From positions 1 through 42,410 of the forward strand of contig JAPPEU010000045.1 of NCBI GenBank assembly GCA_028875245.1: DNA of 42,410 nucleotides, read 5' to 3'. The notes below the pieces were generated by a model that was not told the origin of the DNA, searched no databases, and worked only from the letters and a program-made list of their open reading frames with translations. Both the position numbers and the translations under genes were made by a program. Source of the DNA: Chloroflexota bacterium (GTDB taxonomy: Bacteria > Chloroflexota > Anaerolineae > Aggregatilineales > Phototrophicaceae). This document shows positions 1-8,575 of the stretch, piece by piece; within the stretch, counting starts at the first letter, position 1, and every line of letters starts with the position of its first letter.

Positions 1-66
1 TCGGTGTCCTCGGTGGTAAAGTTTTTTTGTTTCCACCGAAAGGGATACACTTCCGAACCAACAGGC

Positions 67-95
67 TTGTCAACCGACGCAGCCCATGTTACGAT
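67..95 (+). promoter_or_regulatory. Promoter of the tRNA-Gln gene
   Basis: A -35 box TTGTCA at 67-72 and a -10 box TACGAT at 90-95 are separated by 17 bases. Transcription would begin near 102, a few bases before the tRNA. The boxes match the sigma-70 consensus at 5/6 and 4/6 positions. Assignment is by consensus and position only. Confidence 0.5.
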
Positions 96-108
96 AGCGC
101 CTTAGCAT

Positions 109-180
109 TGGGAGATAGTTTAATCGGCAAAACAGCGGACTCTGGATCCGCCATTCCTGGTTCGAGTCCAGGTCTCCCAG
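109..180 (+). tRNA. tRNA-Gln (anticodon CTG)
   Basis: The 72-base stretch folds as a full cloverleaf. The 7-bp acceptor stem is TGGGAGA with TCTCCCA, followed by discriminator G. The D stem is GTTT/AAAC, the anticodon stem is GCGGA/TCCGC around loop CTCTGGA, and the T stem is CCTGG/CCAGG with loop TTCGAGT. The anticodon at loop positions 34-36 is CTG, which reads glutamine codon CAG. The 3' CCA is not encoded, since TCG follows. It stands alone, with a promoter upstream and a terminator-like hairpin downstream. Confidence 0.96.
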
Positions 181-185
181 TCGCC

Positions 186-221
186 GAAGACGGCCGTCGC
201 ATCAAGATGGCCGTTTTCTGT
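186..221 (+). terminator. Rho-independent terminator after tRNA-Gln
   Basis: ACGGCC (190-195) pairs with GGCCGT (209-214). The stem extends to about 9 bp with one mismatch (AAG against TTT), and a T-rich tail TTTTCTGTTT follows. It lies directly after the tRNA and before the 3' end of the convergent membrane-protein gene. The 13-base loop is rather long, so confidence is moderate. Confidence 0.5.
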
Positions 222-255
222 TTCCAGCCGCGCCATATATCGGCGAAAGCTGAGT

Positions 256-726
256 TCAGGAAACCGATAGAACCACCAGCTCGACCCATTTGCGAAACTC
301 TTCATGCTGCGCGTTGTAGAGCAAGCGGGTGCGCAAGGGCAGCGCCAGCCACATGTAAGAGAGTTTTCGTCGCTCTTCCCTCGAGGTACGATCGACGATT
401 TCGCGATACCAGTGCGGAAAGCGCAAGAAGACACCCGGGTGATTCAGGATGCTGTCTTTGATCCGCCAGTAGAGCATCACGAATATGACAAATGAGAAGA
501 TGCCAATGAGAATCAGGAATGACGACGGCGCCAGGACGACAAACAGAAGATAAGCCAATGCGCCGCCCCAGGCGAATGACTCAAAGAGCGGGCTGAACCC
601 CACCTCGTCGCCGTATTGCTGAAACGCCGTCAGAATCGGTTCCTTGTAGAAACCCAGGGTCACCAGGCATGCGCGCAGAAAAAGCAGCATGGTGATAAAC
701 ATAAACAACGGCAATACTGCGGACAT
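256..726 (-). CDS. Small membrane protein of unknown function
   Basis: This 156-residue protein is not recognised as a known family. It has a hydrophobic N-terminal helix (about residues 3-22) and two strong hydrophobic segments (about 53-67 and 68-87). A charged, basic and aromatic C-terminal half (about 88-156, with a TSREERRK stretch) is probably cytoplasmic. The ATG at 724-726 follows a modest purine-rich GGGATAAGA stretch. It lies 53 bases downstream of the large membrane protein on the same strand, so the two may be co-transcribed and may share a job at the membrane. No catalytic motif was seen. Confidence 0.6.
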   Translation of the reverse strand: MSAVLPLFMFITMLLFLRACLVTLGFYKEPILTAFQQYGDEVGFSPLFESFAWGGALAYLLFVVLAPSSFLILIGIFSFVIFVMLYWRIKDSILNHPGVFLRFPHWYREIVDRTSREERRKLSYMWLALPLRTRLLYNAQHEEFRKWVELVVLSVS

Positions 727-779
727 CGTCTTATCCCGCGCCGGGCTTCAGTCGGGCAGTCACTGGCGCTAACATGCAT

Positions 780-2561
780 TCAACCATCCGCCGCGCCCCT
801 TTCCCCGATTGACGTGTAGCGGAAGCCATGCCGAAGCTCTCCCTTGACGCGCGCGGAAATGCCGGCCTTGGGGTGTGGCGTACAGGGCAGCGGGATGTGC
901 CAGCATTGATTCGGTTCATCTCCAAGCGTACGATTGAGCGCGGTGCCGTCATCGGTCACGAACTCGTGATAGATTGGCAGAAAATGCGCATGGAAGCCAC
1001 CCGCGGAGCCTGCCGGTATGAAGTACTCCCCATGCCTGACGATGGCGAAAATGACATAGGCCAGGCAAAAAATGACGACAGCGAAGACAACTTGAACCCG
1101 GCGGCGCCAGGCAATCGAACGCCAGGACAATGCCGCCATCGTAAGGGAAAGCGCGGCGAAGCTCCAGAGTATATAGCGGATATATTTGTCTTCGGGTACG
1201 GAAAAGAACCAAAACAGGAGCATCACCAGCATCGGACAAAAGACCCGCCAACTCAAGGCGGGCGCGGGATTGTCGGCCCGGTTTTTTATCTTTGCGCCGC
1301 CAGACAGACAGAGCCCGACAACAGAAAGGATCGTTGGCAGCAAGGTGGGGAAGATGTTTGCTGCAAAGTCACGCAGCCAGGGACCCAGCCAATCCCAGGA
1401 TGCGAGGACGATCGCCGGGTCGCCCCCTCTCAGGCGCGTGTTCGTCGCCAGCCTCTGTTGGCGGAGTTTGATCTGGTCCTCCGGCATCGTCCAGTCCAGG
1501 TCTATTCTGCCAATCGAATGCGGATAGGCGAGGTATCCGCTGGTGACGACGCCCCGGGCCAGCCAGGGAAGCAATAGCGCCAGCGCCAGCAGGCAAATGG
1601 ATACAGCGGCGCGGGCCGCGCTCCGCGGTTTCCCGCCCAGGCCGCCGCGGCGAAGCCAGACTGTGATTGCCAGCGCGGCGGTTGCGGCGCCGTAGACGAA
1701 ATAGCTCTGCTTGATGGTGATTCCCGTAAGAATGACGATCGCCAATCGATAGACAAGATAATTGCCTTCGGCGTTCGCAGGTCGCCACTCCTGCAGAAAA
1801 TCGAGCAAATAAATCAAGGTCAGGAATCCCATCAAGTCCACAACAGTATCGGTCAGATAATGGGTGATGCCGCCCCCGCGCACCGTCTGAAACAGGATAT
1901 AAGGTATGGTCAGCGCCGCGAAAATCTTCGACCAGCGCAGGGCGCCCGCCGAAGGCGACCGATAGAATCGCAGCGCCGCTCCCAATGCGTAGCCGAGATA
2001 GACCATTAGCAGCAGGCCGGTCGCAATATAATAGGATCGCCCGGACCAGATTGAAGTATCCAGCAAGGCGTCGTAGAGATAAACCGAGTGATTGAAGGCC
2101 AGCGAAGAAAACAAATTGCCAAGACCGGGTACGATTGCGTAGGCGTCAATCCACATGACGGCTTGGATATCGCGGAAACCGGTGTCAAAGGCAATCGGCA
2201 TGCCGAGCGCGCGATTCGACATCCAAAGGGCGAGCAGGGCATACAGCAGAAGAAAGGGCTTGTTGCCCGCCAGCCGACCGGCGGTCCGCCGCAAGCTGCG
2301 TCCCCGCCATAGCAGCAAGCAAATTGAGGCGGCGGCGAATAGCAGCATGAGCGCATCGTTGATCGGAAAGACAAAATGCCAGACCTGCATAAGGCCAAGC
2401 GACAGCGCCCAACCCAGCCAGAAGCAATCCAGCCAGAGCCAGCCTGAGTCGACTGACCGCCCGATGACCCTCAATACGCCGATGCCCAATCCGCTGAAGA
2501 GCAGAAACAGCCACAGCCAACTCAACAGCACACTGCCCATGGGCTCGATGAGTTCTAGCAT
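780..2561 (-). CDS. Large polytopic membrane protein (LIC_10190-like / glycosyltransferase-C-like fold)
   Basis: The 593-residue protein has roughly 12-14 hydrophobic segments, beginning with a leucine/tryptophan-rich helix at about residues 8-35. The early region, with a GFRDIQAVMWIDAYAIVPGLGNL stretch split by short polar loops, resembles the LIC_10190 family of bacterial membrane proteins. That family looks like lipid-linked-sugar glycosyltransferases (GT-C/GT39 style). The resemblance is by eye; the substrate is unknown. An acidic residue pair in the first large loop, as in GT-C enzymes, may be present (FDTGFRD). The chosen ATG is the first in frame. A second ATG seven codons on is also possible, since neither has a strong ribosome site. 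Confidence 0.7.
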   Translation of the reverse strand: MLELIEPMGSVLLSWLWLFLLFSGLGIGVLRVIGRSVDSGWLWLDCFWLGWALSLGLMQVWHFVFPINDALMLLFAAASICLLLWRGRSLRRTAGRLAGNKPFLLLYALLALWMSNRALGMPIAFDTGFRDIQAVMWIDAYAIVPGLGNLFSSLAFNHSVYLYDALLDTSIWSGRSYYIATGLLLMVYLGYALGAALRFYRSPSAGALRWSKIFAALTIPYILFQTVRGGGITHYLTDTVVDLMGFLTLIYLLDFLQEWRPANAEGNYLVYRLAIVILTGITIKQSYFVYGAATAALAITVWLRRGGLGGKPRSAARAAVSICLLALALLLPWLARGVVTSGYLAYPHSIGRIDLDWTMPEDQIKLRQQRLATNTRLRGGDPAIVLASWDWLGPWLRDFAANIFPTLLPTILSVVGLCLSGGAKIKNRADNPAPALSWRVFCPMLVMLLFWFFSVPEDKYIRYILWSFAALSLTMAALSWRSIAWRRRVQVVFAVVIFCLAYVIFAIVRHGEYFIPAGSAGGFHAHFLPIYHEFVTDDGTALNRTLGDEPNQCWHIPLPCTPHPKAGISARVKGELRHGFRYTSIGERGAADG

Positions 2562-2617
2562 TTACGCAGCACTTTCAAATCTGACACGATATCTGCTCAG
2601 CGGCGCGTGGAATCACC

Positions 2618-2625
2618 ATTATAAT
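2618..2625. promoter_or_regulatory. Bidirectional -10-like ATTATAAT in a divergent gap
   Basis: The gap between the minus-strand membrane-protein gene and the plus-strand regulator holds a TATAAT on both strands (minus 2618-2623, plus 2620-2625). No good -35 box lies at the standard distance on either side, so this is only a candidate shared -10 region. Confidence 0.25.
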
Positions 2626-2703
2626 TACAGATAGGATATTCTGCGATTGTCACAAGCGTTTTCAGCAATTCATTTTGACGCCGATTCATTCGACTGAGAA
2701 GCC

Positions 2704-4155
2704 ATGTCACCTGCCCCAATAGCTGCGTCCGGCGAGGGACCGAGGCTCGCCTTTGTGCCGGCGGCTGATGCCAATCTCATCGCCGAAAACATGGTCGCTT
2801 TTGCCAATACCGAAGGCGGGATCATCATCGTCGGGCTGCAAGCGGACGGGGCGCCAGCCGCGACGCGGACCACGAGTCATGAAATCGATCGCGTGCTCAA
2901 ACAAGCCGATGATCTTTACAGCCCGCCCGTTGTCATAGAAAACTGGGAGAAAGCCGTCCTTGAATCAAGCAACGGGCGCGTCGAGCGCATACCGGAATTG
3001 AGCGGCAATGGCGGCCAAGCCGGCTTTGCCATTCCGCATCCGGTCCCGGTTCATGCCATTCGCGTGCCGCGCAGCACCGAGCTGCATGCCTTGGCGGACG
3101 GACGCGTGCTCATTCGAAGCGGCAAGGTCAATCGCCCCTTGGGCGGGCAAGAGATTCAACGGCTGGCCAGCGCAAAGAACACCGGCGACTTTGAAACTGA
3201 GGCGGTTCCCGGCGCGGCGATTGAGGATTTCAGCCGCGCCATGATCGACGAGTATTTGGAAAAGCGCGCTGAACGCACCAAGCGCCCGCACAGCGGCGAA
3301 GTCAACCGGTTGCTGGCGGAGATAGGCGCGATAACCGCAGACGGGAGGCCGACGGTCTGTGGGCTTCTGCTCTTCAGCGAATACCCTCAACGCTGGCTGC
3401 CGCAGAGTGCTGTGGTCTTCGCCAAGTTCGTCGGCAAGACGCCGCGCGGTGAAAGCGGTCTGGCGGGTTATTCGCGCCGCGAGGAATTGATCGGCCCAGT
3501 GCCGCGCTTGATCGAAAGCACCTGGAATCTGGTTTGGAGTGAAATGGCGATCAGCGCAGTGGTGAAAGGGCTGGAGCGCGAGGAGACATTTGAATATCCG
3601 CAATTCGCTGTGCGCGAGGCGCTGGTCAACGCTATCTGCCACCGCGATTATCGATTGCGCGGGCGCCGCATTGAAGTGCGCATGTTCTCGGACCGACTCG
3701 AGGTCATATCTCCCGGCGGTTTGCCCGGCTTTATTACGGTCGAAAATATCAAGGACGAACATTTTTCGCGCAACCCGCGTTTGGTCGGCGGCCTATTTCA
3801 TTGGGGTTACATTGAAGAGCTTGGCCTGGGCATTGACCGAATGATTGAAGTGATGGAACAGGCGGGGCACTCGCCGCCGAAATTCGACGCCCGTCCCTAC
3901 AGCTTCGCCCTCGCGCTGCACAATGAACGCGCACAGCCCGAACTCCCCGAGTGGTCGCGCGATACCAACCACCGGCAGGCGCGCGCCTTGCAGTACATCC
4001 GCGAAACCGGATCCATAACCAACCGCGAATATCGGGGTTTGATAAAGGCGGTCTCGTCAGAGACCTTGCGCCTCGACCTGGTTGACCTGGTGGAGAAGGG
4101 CATTCTCACAAGGATTGGCGCGAAAAAGGGAACGCACTACGTTCTTAGAGATTAG
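2704..4155 (+). CDS. AlbA_2 / HATPase_c_4 domain protein (putative transcriptional regulator or ATPase)
   Basis: The 483-residue protein has an N-terminal AlbA_2 (divergent AAA-4, Schlafen-like) domain, marked by IAENMVAFANTEGGIIIVGL at about residues 27-46. A C-terminal HATPase_c_4 region follows at about 295-405. It carries the helix-N motif REALVNAICHRDY and a glycine-rich stretch GYIEELGLGIDRM typical of GHKL-type folds. The last 65 residues look like a winged helix (ALQYIRETGSITNREYRGL). Such proteins are annotated as ATP-dependent DNA helicase-related or transcriptional regulators; the real function is mostly unknown. The gene stands alone. The ATG follows a GAGAAG ribosome site. The N-terminus is slightly short for the family, because the usual ExxxEFK start is replaced by GEGPRLAFVP. 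Confidence 0.8.
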   Translation: MSPAPIAASGEGPRLAFVPAADANLIAENMVAFANTEGGIIIVGLQADGAPAATRTTSHEIDRVLKQADDLYSPPVVIENWEKAVLESSNGRVERIPELSGNGGQAGFAIPHPVPVHAIRVPRSTELHALADGRVLIRSGKVNRPLGGQEIQRLASAKNTGDFETEAVPGAAIEDFSRAMIDEYLEKRAERTKRPHSGEVNRLLAEIGAITADGRPTVCGLLLFSEYPQRWLPQSAVVFAKFVGKTPRGESGLAGYSRREELIGPVPRLIESTWNLVWSEMAISAVVKGLEREETFEYPQFAVREALVNAICHRDYRLRGRRIEVRMFSDRLEVISPGGLPGFITVENIKDEHFSRNPRLVGGLFHWGYIEELGLGIDRMIEVMEQAGHSPPKFDARPYSFALALHNERAQPELPEWSRDTNHRQARALQYIRETGSITNREYRGLIKAVSSETLRLDLVDLVEKGILTRIGAKKGTHYVLRD

Positions 4156-4209
4156 CCGCCGCGACGCAAAAGGCCGCCCGGCTCAAGGTTCGCCGACTAA
4201 CAGGTCAAG

Positions 4210-4554
4210 CTAGCGGCGCTCTTTGAGCCGCGCCGATTTGCCTCGGCGGTCGCGAAGATAGTACAGTTGCGCGCGCCGCACTTTCGCCCGCCGCAAAATC
4301 TCCACTTTTTCGACCCGTGGACTGCGCAAAAGAAAGGTTCGTTCGACGCCGACGCCATGGCTGGCAATGCGGCGGACGGTAAAGTTGGCTTCGTTCCCGC
4401 CCTTTCTCGCTCGGATAACAACACCCTGAAAGACTTGCACGCGTTCGCGGGCGCCTTCAACGATCCGCATATGAACCTTGACCGTGTCGCCCGATTCGAT
4501 GGCCGGATGCTTGTGACCATCGACGACCAAGGCCTGTATCAATTCCTGGCTCAT
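4210..4554 (-). CDS. rplS: Ribosomal protein L19 (bL19)
   Basis: The 114-residue product is the 50S subunit protein bL19, which sits at the 30S-50S interface. Family hallmarks are visible: the [13 protein letters not shown] region (about residues 23-35), [16 protein letters not shown] (about 38-53), [17 protein letters not shown] (about 58-74) and a basic tail with [14 protein letters not shown]. The length matches the family norm of about 115. The open frame extends 51 codons further upstream. The ATG at 4552-4554 is preferred because it is preceded by GGAAGGAA and matches the usual L19 N-terminus. No rimM, trmD or rpsP neighbour is present, so it is separated from its common operon. Confidence 0.97.
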   Translation of the reverse strand: MSQELIQALVVDGHKHPAIESGDTVKVHMRIVEGARERVQVFQGVVIRARKGGNEANFTVRRIASHGVGVERTFLLRSPRVEKVEILRRAKVRRAQLYYLRDRRGKSARLKERR

Positions 4555-4570
4555 GGCTGCGTTCCTTCCA

Positions 4571-4591
4571 CAAAAATACGCCCGAAGGCGC
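4571..4591 (-). terminator. UUCG hairpin with U tract in the rplS leader (possible attenuator)
   Basis: Read on the minus strand, CGCC and GGCG enclose a TTCG tetraloop (4579-4590), and five T residues follow (4572-4576). It lies in the rplS leader, about 17 bases before the start codon, and has the layout of an intrinsic terminator. The stem is short (4 bp plus a G-U pair), so it may instead be a leader structure bound by protein. Confidence 0.35.
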
Positions 4592-4613
4592 TCGCTGTCA
4601 CAGTGAATGGCGC

Positions 4614-4643
4614 ATTTTAGCACAGCAGCCATAGGCATAGCAA
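4614..4643 (-). promoter_or_regulatory. Promoter of rplS
   Basis: On the minus strand, TTGCTA (4638-4643) and TAAAAT (4614-4619) are separated by 18 bases. The predicted start of transcription is near 4607, giving a leader of about 50 bases that contains the UUCG hairpin. Confidence 0.4.
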
Positions 4644-4735
4644 GGGCGGCTGCGCGGACTGCCTCGCCAGGCGACGAGCTTATGCGATTGAATGCAATTG
4701 GATGCAACCGGCTTCCGGCGCGATTAGTACAGCGC

Positions 4736-5617
4736 TTAGGGCGTGATCAAGACGACGCCGGCATCCAGGCTGTCGACATCGGTGATATCGTTGAGGGTTG
4801 CCAATACTTCAACTGTTGTGCCCAGCTCGACGGCAATTCCATACAGGGTGTCATACTGCTGTACCGTATAGGTTCCCGCGGGCGTTGCCAGCGGCGCCGC
4901 CTGAATGCTGAAGTCGGTTTCCACGCCCGTTTGCGCGTTATCAAGCAGGGAAGCCTGCGCCTGCTCAATCAAAGTGTCTCTTGTGTCCTCGGCGCTGGCA
5001 AGCTCAAGTTCAACTGGCACGCTCGTCGGCGGAATCGTCGCTGGATCAACAGTCGGCGGCGGGATGGAAGTAGGGGGCGGGATGAACCCGGTCGTCCCAC
5101 ATGCAGGAATGACAACGCGCTGCCCGACCGCGATGCGATCAGGGTTGCTAATCTCGCTCAAGCGGGCTATGTCGTCGACCGTGACGCCGTAGGCCAGCGA
5201 CAACTGGAACAGTGTCTCGCCTGACCGTATCTCGTGCACACAATCTTCGCCTGGCGGAATGGTGGCGCGCGCAACTGGAATCGCCGTCGCGCCCCCGCCG
5301 GTCACAGCAAGGCCTTGATCGCCCGCTGCGCCGCTTGATGTTTGCGGCCCGCTGGCCTGCTGCGTCTGCAAGGCAATCAGGGCGGTGGCCGTCAAGGCAA
5401 ACTGATCCGCTTCCTGCTCGGTAGGCACGGGCGTCTCAGTGGCAGTAGGCGGCAGGGATGTCGAAGTCGCTTCCTCCACTGCCGTAGGCGATGTAACCTG
5501 CCGCGCGACCGGCTGCTGCTGAATCGCTTCTGAAGTATCACGGAAACAAGCTGCCAATGCCAAACACAAAGCAGCGCACAACGCCAGCAACTGATATCCT
5601 CGTTGACGCTTAAACAT
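4736..5617 (-). CDS. LysM-domain lipoprotein
   Basis: The 293-residue protein is predicted to be exported and lipid-anchored. A basic N-terminus (MFKRQR) and hydrophobic core end in lipobox L21-A-A-C24. A Ser/Thr/Pro-rich linker (about 28-70) follows. The first LysM module is at about residues 124-168 ([17 protein letters not shown]). A proline-rich spacer leads to a second LysM at about 249-292 ([17 protein letters not shown]). LysM modules bind peptidoglycan or chitin-like N-acetylglucosamine polymers. No catalytic domain is seen, so a wall-binding or spacer role is likely. The frame is open 23 codons further, but the ATG at 5615-5617 is chosen because it starts the signal peptide and follows GAGGGAGAAG. 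Confidence 0.88.
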   Translation of the reverse strand: MFKRQRGYQLLALCAALCLALAACFRDTSEAIQQQPVARQVTSPTAVEEATSTSLPPTATETPVPTEQEADQFALTATALIALQTQQASGPQTSSGAAGDQGLAVTGGGATAIPVARATIPPGEDCVHEIRSGETLFQLSLAYGVTVDDIARLSEISNPDRIAVGQRVVIPACGTTGFIPPPTSIPPPTVDPATIPPTSVPVELELASAEDTRDTLIEQAQASLLDNAQTGVETDFSIQAAPLATPAGTYTVQQYDTLYGIAVELGTTVEVLATLNDITDVDSLDAGVVLITP

Positions 5618-5760
5618 CAGTCGGCTTCTCCCTCGCACAAGGCTGAGCGCTTTATCATCATGCGAATGTCTCATTTGCATGGCCAAAAGGCGTCATGCCT
5701 TCCGTTCCCCGATTCGGGCAATGCAGGGCCGCGGCCGCTTCCCCGCTACTCCTTGCGTCC

Positions 5761-5789
5761 ATTATAGGTAGAGTAGAAATTATGGACAA
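5761..5789 (-). promoter_or_regulatory. Promoter of the LysM lipoprotein gene
   Basis: On the minus strand, TTGTCC (5784-5789) and a perfect TATAAT (5761-5766) are 17 bases apart. Transcription would start near 5754, giving a leader of about 135 bases. The gap also separates this gene from uppP. Confidence 0.5.
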
Positions 5790-5852
5790 ACGAGATTGCG
5801 ACTGGCTTTGCAAGTTGCTATGCGCAATGCGCCAGCGCTATTGCACAATCGT

Positions 5853-6683
5853 TCAGGAGATCAGGCCGGCGGAAACTGCCAGCAGAATCAAAATGCCGGC
5901 GGCAATCCGATAATAACCGAAAGCGACGAAGCTATGCCGTGAAATGAATTTCAACAGCAAATCAATGGCCAGCCAGGCAAAAAGCGCAGAAAGGGCCGCC
6001 CCAAGCAGCAGCAGTAGTAGTTGCTCCGAGCCCAGCGTGTTGAAGGTCGTAGCGAATTTGTACAAGGTTGCGCCGCCCAAAATCGGTATCGCCAGGAAAA
6101 ACGAAAATTCGGTAGCGGCGCGGCGGTCCAAACCGGCCAACATGCCGCCGACAATCGAGGCGCCCGAGCGCGACATGCCCGGAATCAAGGCGAGCACTTG
6201 CACAAGCCCGATCAAAGCCACCTGCCGAATCGTCACCTGCTTCAGGTCAGTCTCTTCTTTTGCGGCGCCGGGCTGCAACCGGGGCAAGCGCTCGATCACA
6301 AGAATGGCGATGCCGCCGAAAATCAGCGACGCCGCCACCACCTGAGACGAGAAATACAGTGACTCGACCTCTTTCTGGAATATGATGCCAAACAGCGCCA
6401 CCGGCGCGCAGGCCAGCGCGATCATGGCCCAGAGTCGACGCGTCTCAGGCGATGCGCTTAACTGCGCTGCCTGCCCCGCCAACTGCCGGCGGTAATAGAC
6501 GAGAACTGCCACGACCGCGCCAATCTGAATGAAAATCTCGAAAATGGGCGGAACCATCGCGTCAAAATTGAGCGCGGCAGCGCCCACAATCAGGTGCCCG
6601 GTAGATGAAATCGGCAAGAATTCAGTGACGCCTTCGATCAGCGCAAGTATGACTACCTTTGAAGCGTCTTCGATCATCTGCAT
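5853..6683 (-). CDS. uppP: Undecaprenyl-diphosphatase (BacA/UppP family)
   Basis: This integral membrane enzyme removes a phosphate from undecaprenyl diphosphate. It recycles the lipid carrier for peptidoglycan and other wall polymers, and overexpression gives bacitracin resistance. The 276-residue length fits the family. Both signature regions are present: EGVTEFLPISSTGHL (about residues 17-31) and PGMSRSGAS (about 168-176). Several hydrophobic helices are also present. The frame stays open upstream into crcB, but the ATG at 6681-6683 (or a second ATG two codons on) is the family start. It leaves a 37-base gap after the crcB stop, so the two genes are probably one transcript. Confidence 0.95.
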   Translation of the reverse strand: MQMIEDASKVVILALIEGVTEFLPISSTGHLIVGAAALNFDAMVPPIFEIFIQIGAVVAVLVYYRRQLAGQAAQLSASPETRRLWAMIALACAPVALFGIIFQKEVESLYFSSQVVAASLIFGGIAILVIERLPRLQPGAAKEETDLKQVTIRQVALIGLVQVLALIPGMSRSGASIVGGMLAGLDRRAATEFSFFLAIPILGGATLYKFATTFNTLGSEQLLLLLLGAALSALFAWLAIDLLLKFISRHSFVAFGYYRIAAGILILLAVSAGLIS

Positions 6684-6720
6684 CCCCGGTGCGTCATCAA
6701 TAAAGCCAAAAGAACTGAGT

Positions 6721-7116
6721 TCATGCCGCGCCGAAAAGCCGCTGCCCGGCGATAAGACCCAAGGCGACGCCGAGCACACAGCAGCCATTGTTCAACAGTA
6801 TATTTAGCAGGAGCAAATGATTGGCGCCAGCCTGCGTCAAGGCAAGGCTCTCGTTGGCAAAGGCGGAAAAAGTGGTAAAGGCGCCGAAAAAGCCGCTGCC
6901 CACGAGCAGACGCAAATGCGGAGACATCCCGGTTCTGGCGCTGAACCAGGCGCCGAAGAAGGCCAAACCAAAGGAACCGATGATATTCACCGCAAGCGTT
7001 CCGTAAGGGAAGGTCCCCCAGCGCGGCGTCAACATGCTATCGGTCCAAAGCGAAAGCGCATAACGCGCATTGGCGCCAAAGAAACCGCCCACTCCCACAT
7101 AAATCAGGCTTTCCAT
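6721..7116 (-). CDS. crcB: Fluoride channel CrcB/Fluc
   Basis: The 131-residue, four-helix protein belongs to the CrcB/Fluc family, which exports fluoride as a dual-topology dimer. The family signature GAFTTFSAFANE is at about residues 77-88, and the N-terminal GGFFGANARY and GTLAVNIIGSF motifs are also seen. The frame has an upstream TTG, but the ATG at 7114-7116 is chosen because GGGAG lies seven bases before it. Only one crcB copy is visible. I saw no convincing fluoride riboswitch in the 160-base gap upstream. Confidence 0.95.
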   Translation of the reverse strand: MESLIYVGVGGFFGANARYALSLWTDSMLTPRWGTFPYGTLAVNIIGSFGLAFFGAWFSARTGMSPHLRLLVGSGFFGAFTTFSAFANESLALTQAGANHLLLLNILLNNGCCVLGVALGLIAGQRLFGAA

Positions 7117-7275
7117 CTTTCGCTCCCGCAAACAATCCTAACTATTGCGGCGTTCAGCCGCTGTCGCTCTTTGATGGCCCGCGGCCGCTGCGATTTATCG
7201 CCCGCCTTCCGACCATTCTTGCCGTGCGCCGTCTCGTGTTGTGCTGTACACTACGCTTTCGCGACAGGACCGGAC

Positions 7276-8574
7276 ATGGAATATCTCAAGTTAATCAACG
7301 ACAACCCCGATTTCGCCAAACTGTGGGGGGGCCAGTTGGTCAGCCTGCTCGGCGATTGGTTCAGCACTATCGTCATCTCCGCGCTGATCGTCTCTTATAC
7401 CGAGGGCAGCGGCTACCAGGGCATCGCCGTCAGCGCCTTTCTGATTGCCCGTCTGGTCCCGCCACTGCTGATGCGTCCGCTGGCGGGCGTATTGGCCGAC
7501 CGCTTCGACCGCAAACGTCTGTTGATCGCCAGTGATATTTTACGCTCGCTGGCGGTTCTCGGCTTGCTCTTTACTACCCAAGGTCCCGAGTATTTGCCGC
7601 TGATCTACGTCTGCGTCACCATCCAGTTTTTGGTTTCGTCGATATTCGAGCCGGCCCGCAATGCGATTATGCCCAGCATTCTGTATCGGCATCAACTGAT
7701 CATTGGCAACACGCTGAGCAGCGTCACCTGGTCAGCGATGCTGGCAATTGGCGCGATCACCGGCGGCCTGGTCGCCGAGCTCCTGGGGACGCAAGCGGCG
7801 CTGCTGATCGACGCCATGACCTTCGTCGTCTCCGCCCTGCTGGTCGTCACCATTGTCATCCCCGAGACGCCCCGCTCCGAGATCGGGGGGACGACGCGCG
7901 AGGCAAAAGACAAGACCCAGCGCACCTTCGGCGATGGCATCCGATACCTCTTAAGACACCCGGAAGCGGCCGCGGCGCTTTTCGTCAAGATGGGCCTGAG
8001 CATCACCAGCTCCGATACCGTCCTGATAATCTATGGCACGCAGGTTTTTGTACTGGGCGAGCAAGGCATCACATCCATGGCGATCCTCTGGGCCGCCTTC
8101 GGCTGCGGCGCCATTATCGGCCCGCTGATCACAAATCGATTCAGCGATGACAGCGTTCGCGTGTTGCGGCGGCTGATCGTCATCGGTTTCGTCTTGATGG
8201 CGCTGGGCTGGCTGCTGTGGGGGCTGGCGCCGTCGCTGGAACTGCTCGTGCTGGCCGTCATCGTCCGCGCCATGGGCGGCTCAGTGAACTGGACTTACAG
8301 CTCGGTAATCATTCAACAGGTCGTGTCCGATGAATACTTGGGGCGGACCTTTTCGCTCGATTTTGCCGGCTTTGAACTGGTGCAAAGCGTCGGCATCATC
8401 ATCATCGGCTCCTTGATCGACGCCGTTGGCAACGAGGGCATCCAGGCCATCGTGTTTGGAGCGGCGTTGATTTCGCTGGCGCCCCTGTTGATCTGGCTGC
8501 GGATCGTTCTATTGCTGGAAAAGCGGGAGTCTAAGCCGCTTGCGGTCGCTCCCGAATTAGCCGCCGGAGGTTGA
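7276..8574 (+). CDS. MFS transporter (MFS_3 / enterobactin-exporter-like)
   Basis: The 432-residue protein has about 12 hydrophobic helices. It carries the MFS loop-2/3 motif GVLADRFDRKR (about residues 71-81) and ends in a basic tail. It resembles the EntS/MFS_3 group of drug or siderophore exporters; the substrate is not evident. The frame is open for 153 codons before this ATG, but that extension runs antisense through crcB and is not hydrophobic. The start at 7276 (MEYLKLINDNPDFAKLWGGQ) is the standard family N-terminus. The stop is one base before the next gene, so the two are probably translationally coupled. Confidence 0.9.
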   Translation: MEYLKLINDNPDFAKLWGGQLVSLLGDWFSTIVISALIVSYTEGSGYQGIAVSAFLIARLVPPLLMRPLAGVLADRFDRKRLLIASDILRSLAVLGLLFTTQGPEYLPLIYVCVTIQFLVSSIFEPARNAIMPSILYRHQLIIGNTLSSVTWSAMLAIGAITGGLVAELLGTQAALLIDAMTFVVSALLVVTIVIPETPRSEIGGTTREAKDKTQRTFGDGIRYLLRHPEAAAALFVKMGLSITSSDTVLIIYGTQVFVLGEQGITSMAILWAAFGCGAIIGPLITNRFSDDSVRVLRRLIVIGFVLMALGWLLWGLAPSLELLVLAVIVRAMGGSVNWTYSSVIIQQVVSDEYLGRTFSLDFAGFELVQSVGIIIIGSLIDAVGNEGIQAIVFGAALISLAPLLIWLRIVLLLEKRESKPLAVAPELAAGG

Positions 8575-8575
8575 T

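Noticed and set aside
10..39. TCGGTGG/CCACCGA inverted repeat with a T-rich loop near the window start
   Set aside because: The T run lies inside the 16-base loop, not after the stem, so it is not a terminator; no other role could be supported.
109..180. tRNA-Gln as an integration site
   Set aside because: No integrase, no duplicated tRNA 3' end and no change in gene style downstream were seen.
7117..7275. Possible fluoride riboswitch upstream of crcB
   Set aside because: The conserved GGCGATG...CGCC and downstream pseudoknot pattern is not seen in the minus-strand leader.
6817..7275. 153-codon N-terminal extension of the MFS gene
   Set aside because: It runs antisense to crcB, is rich in Lys/Gln/Gly and not hydrophobic, and the ATG at 7276 gives the normal family start.
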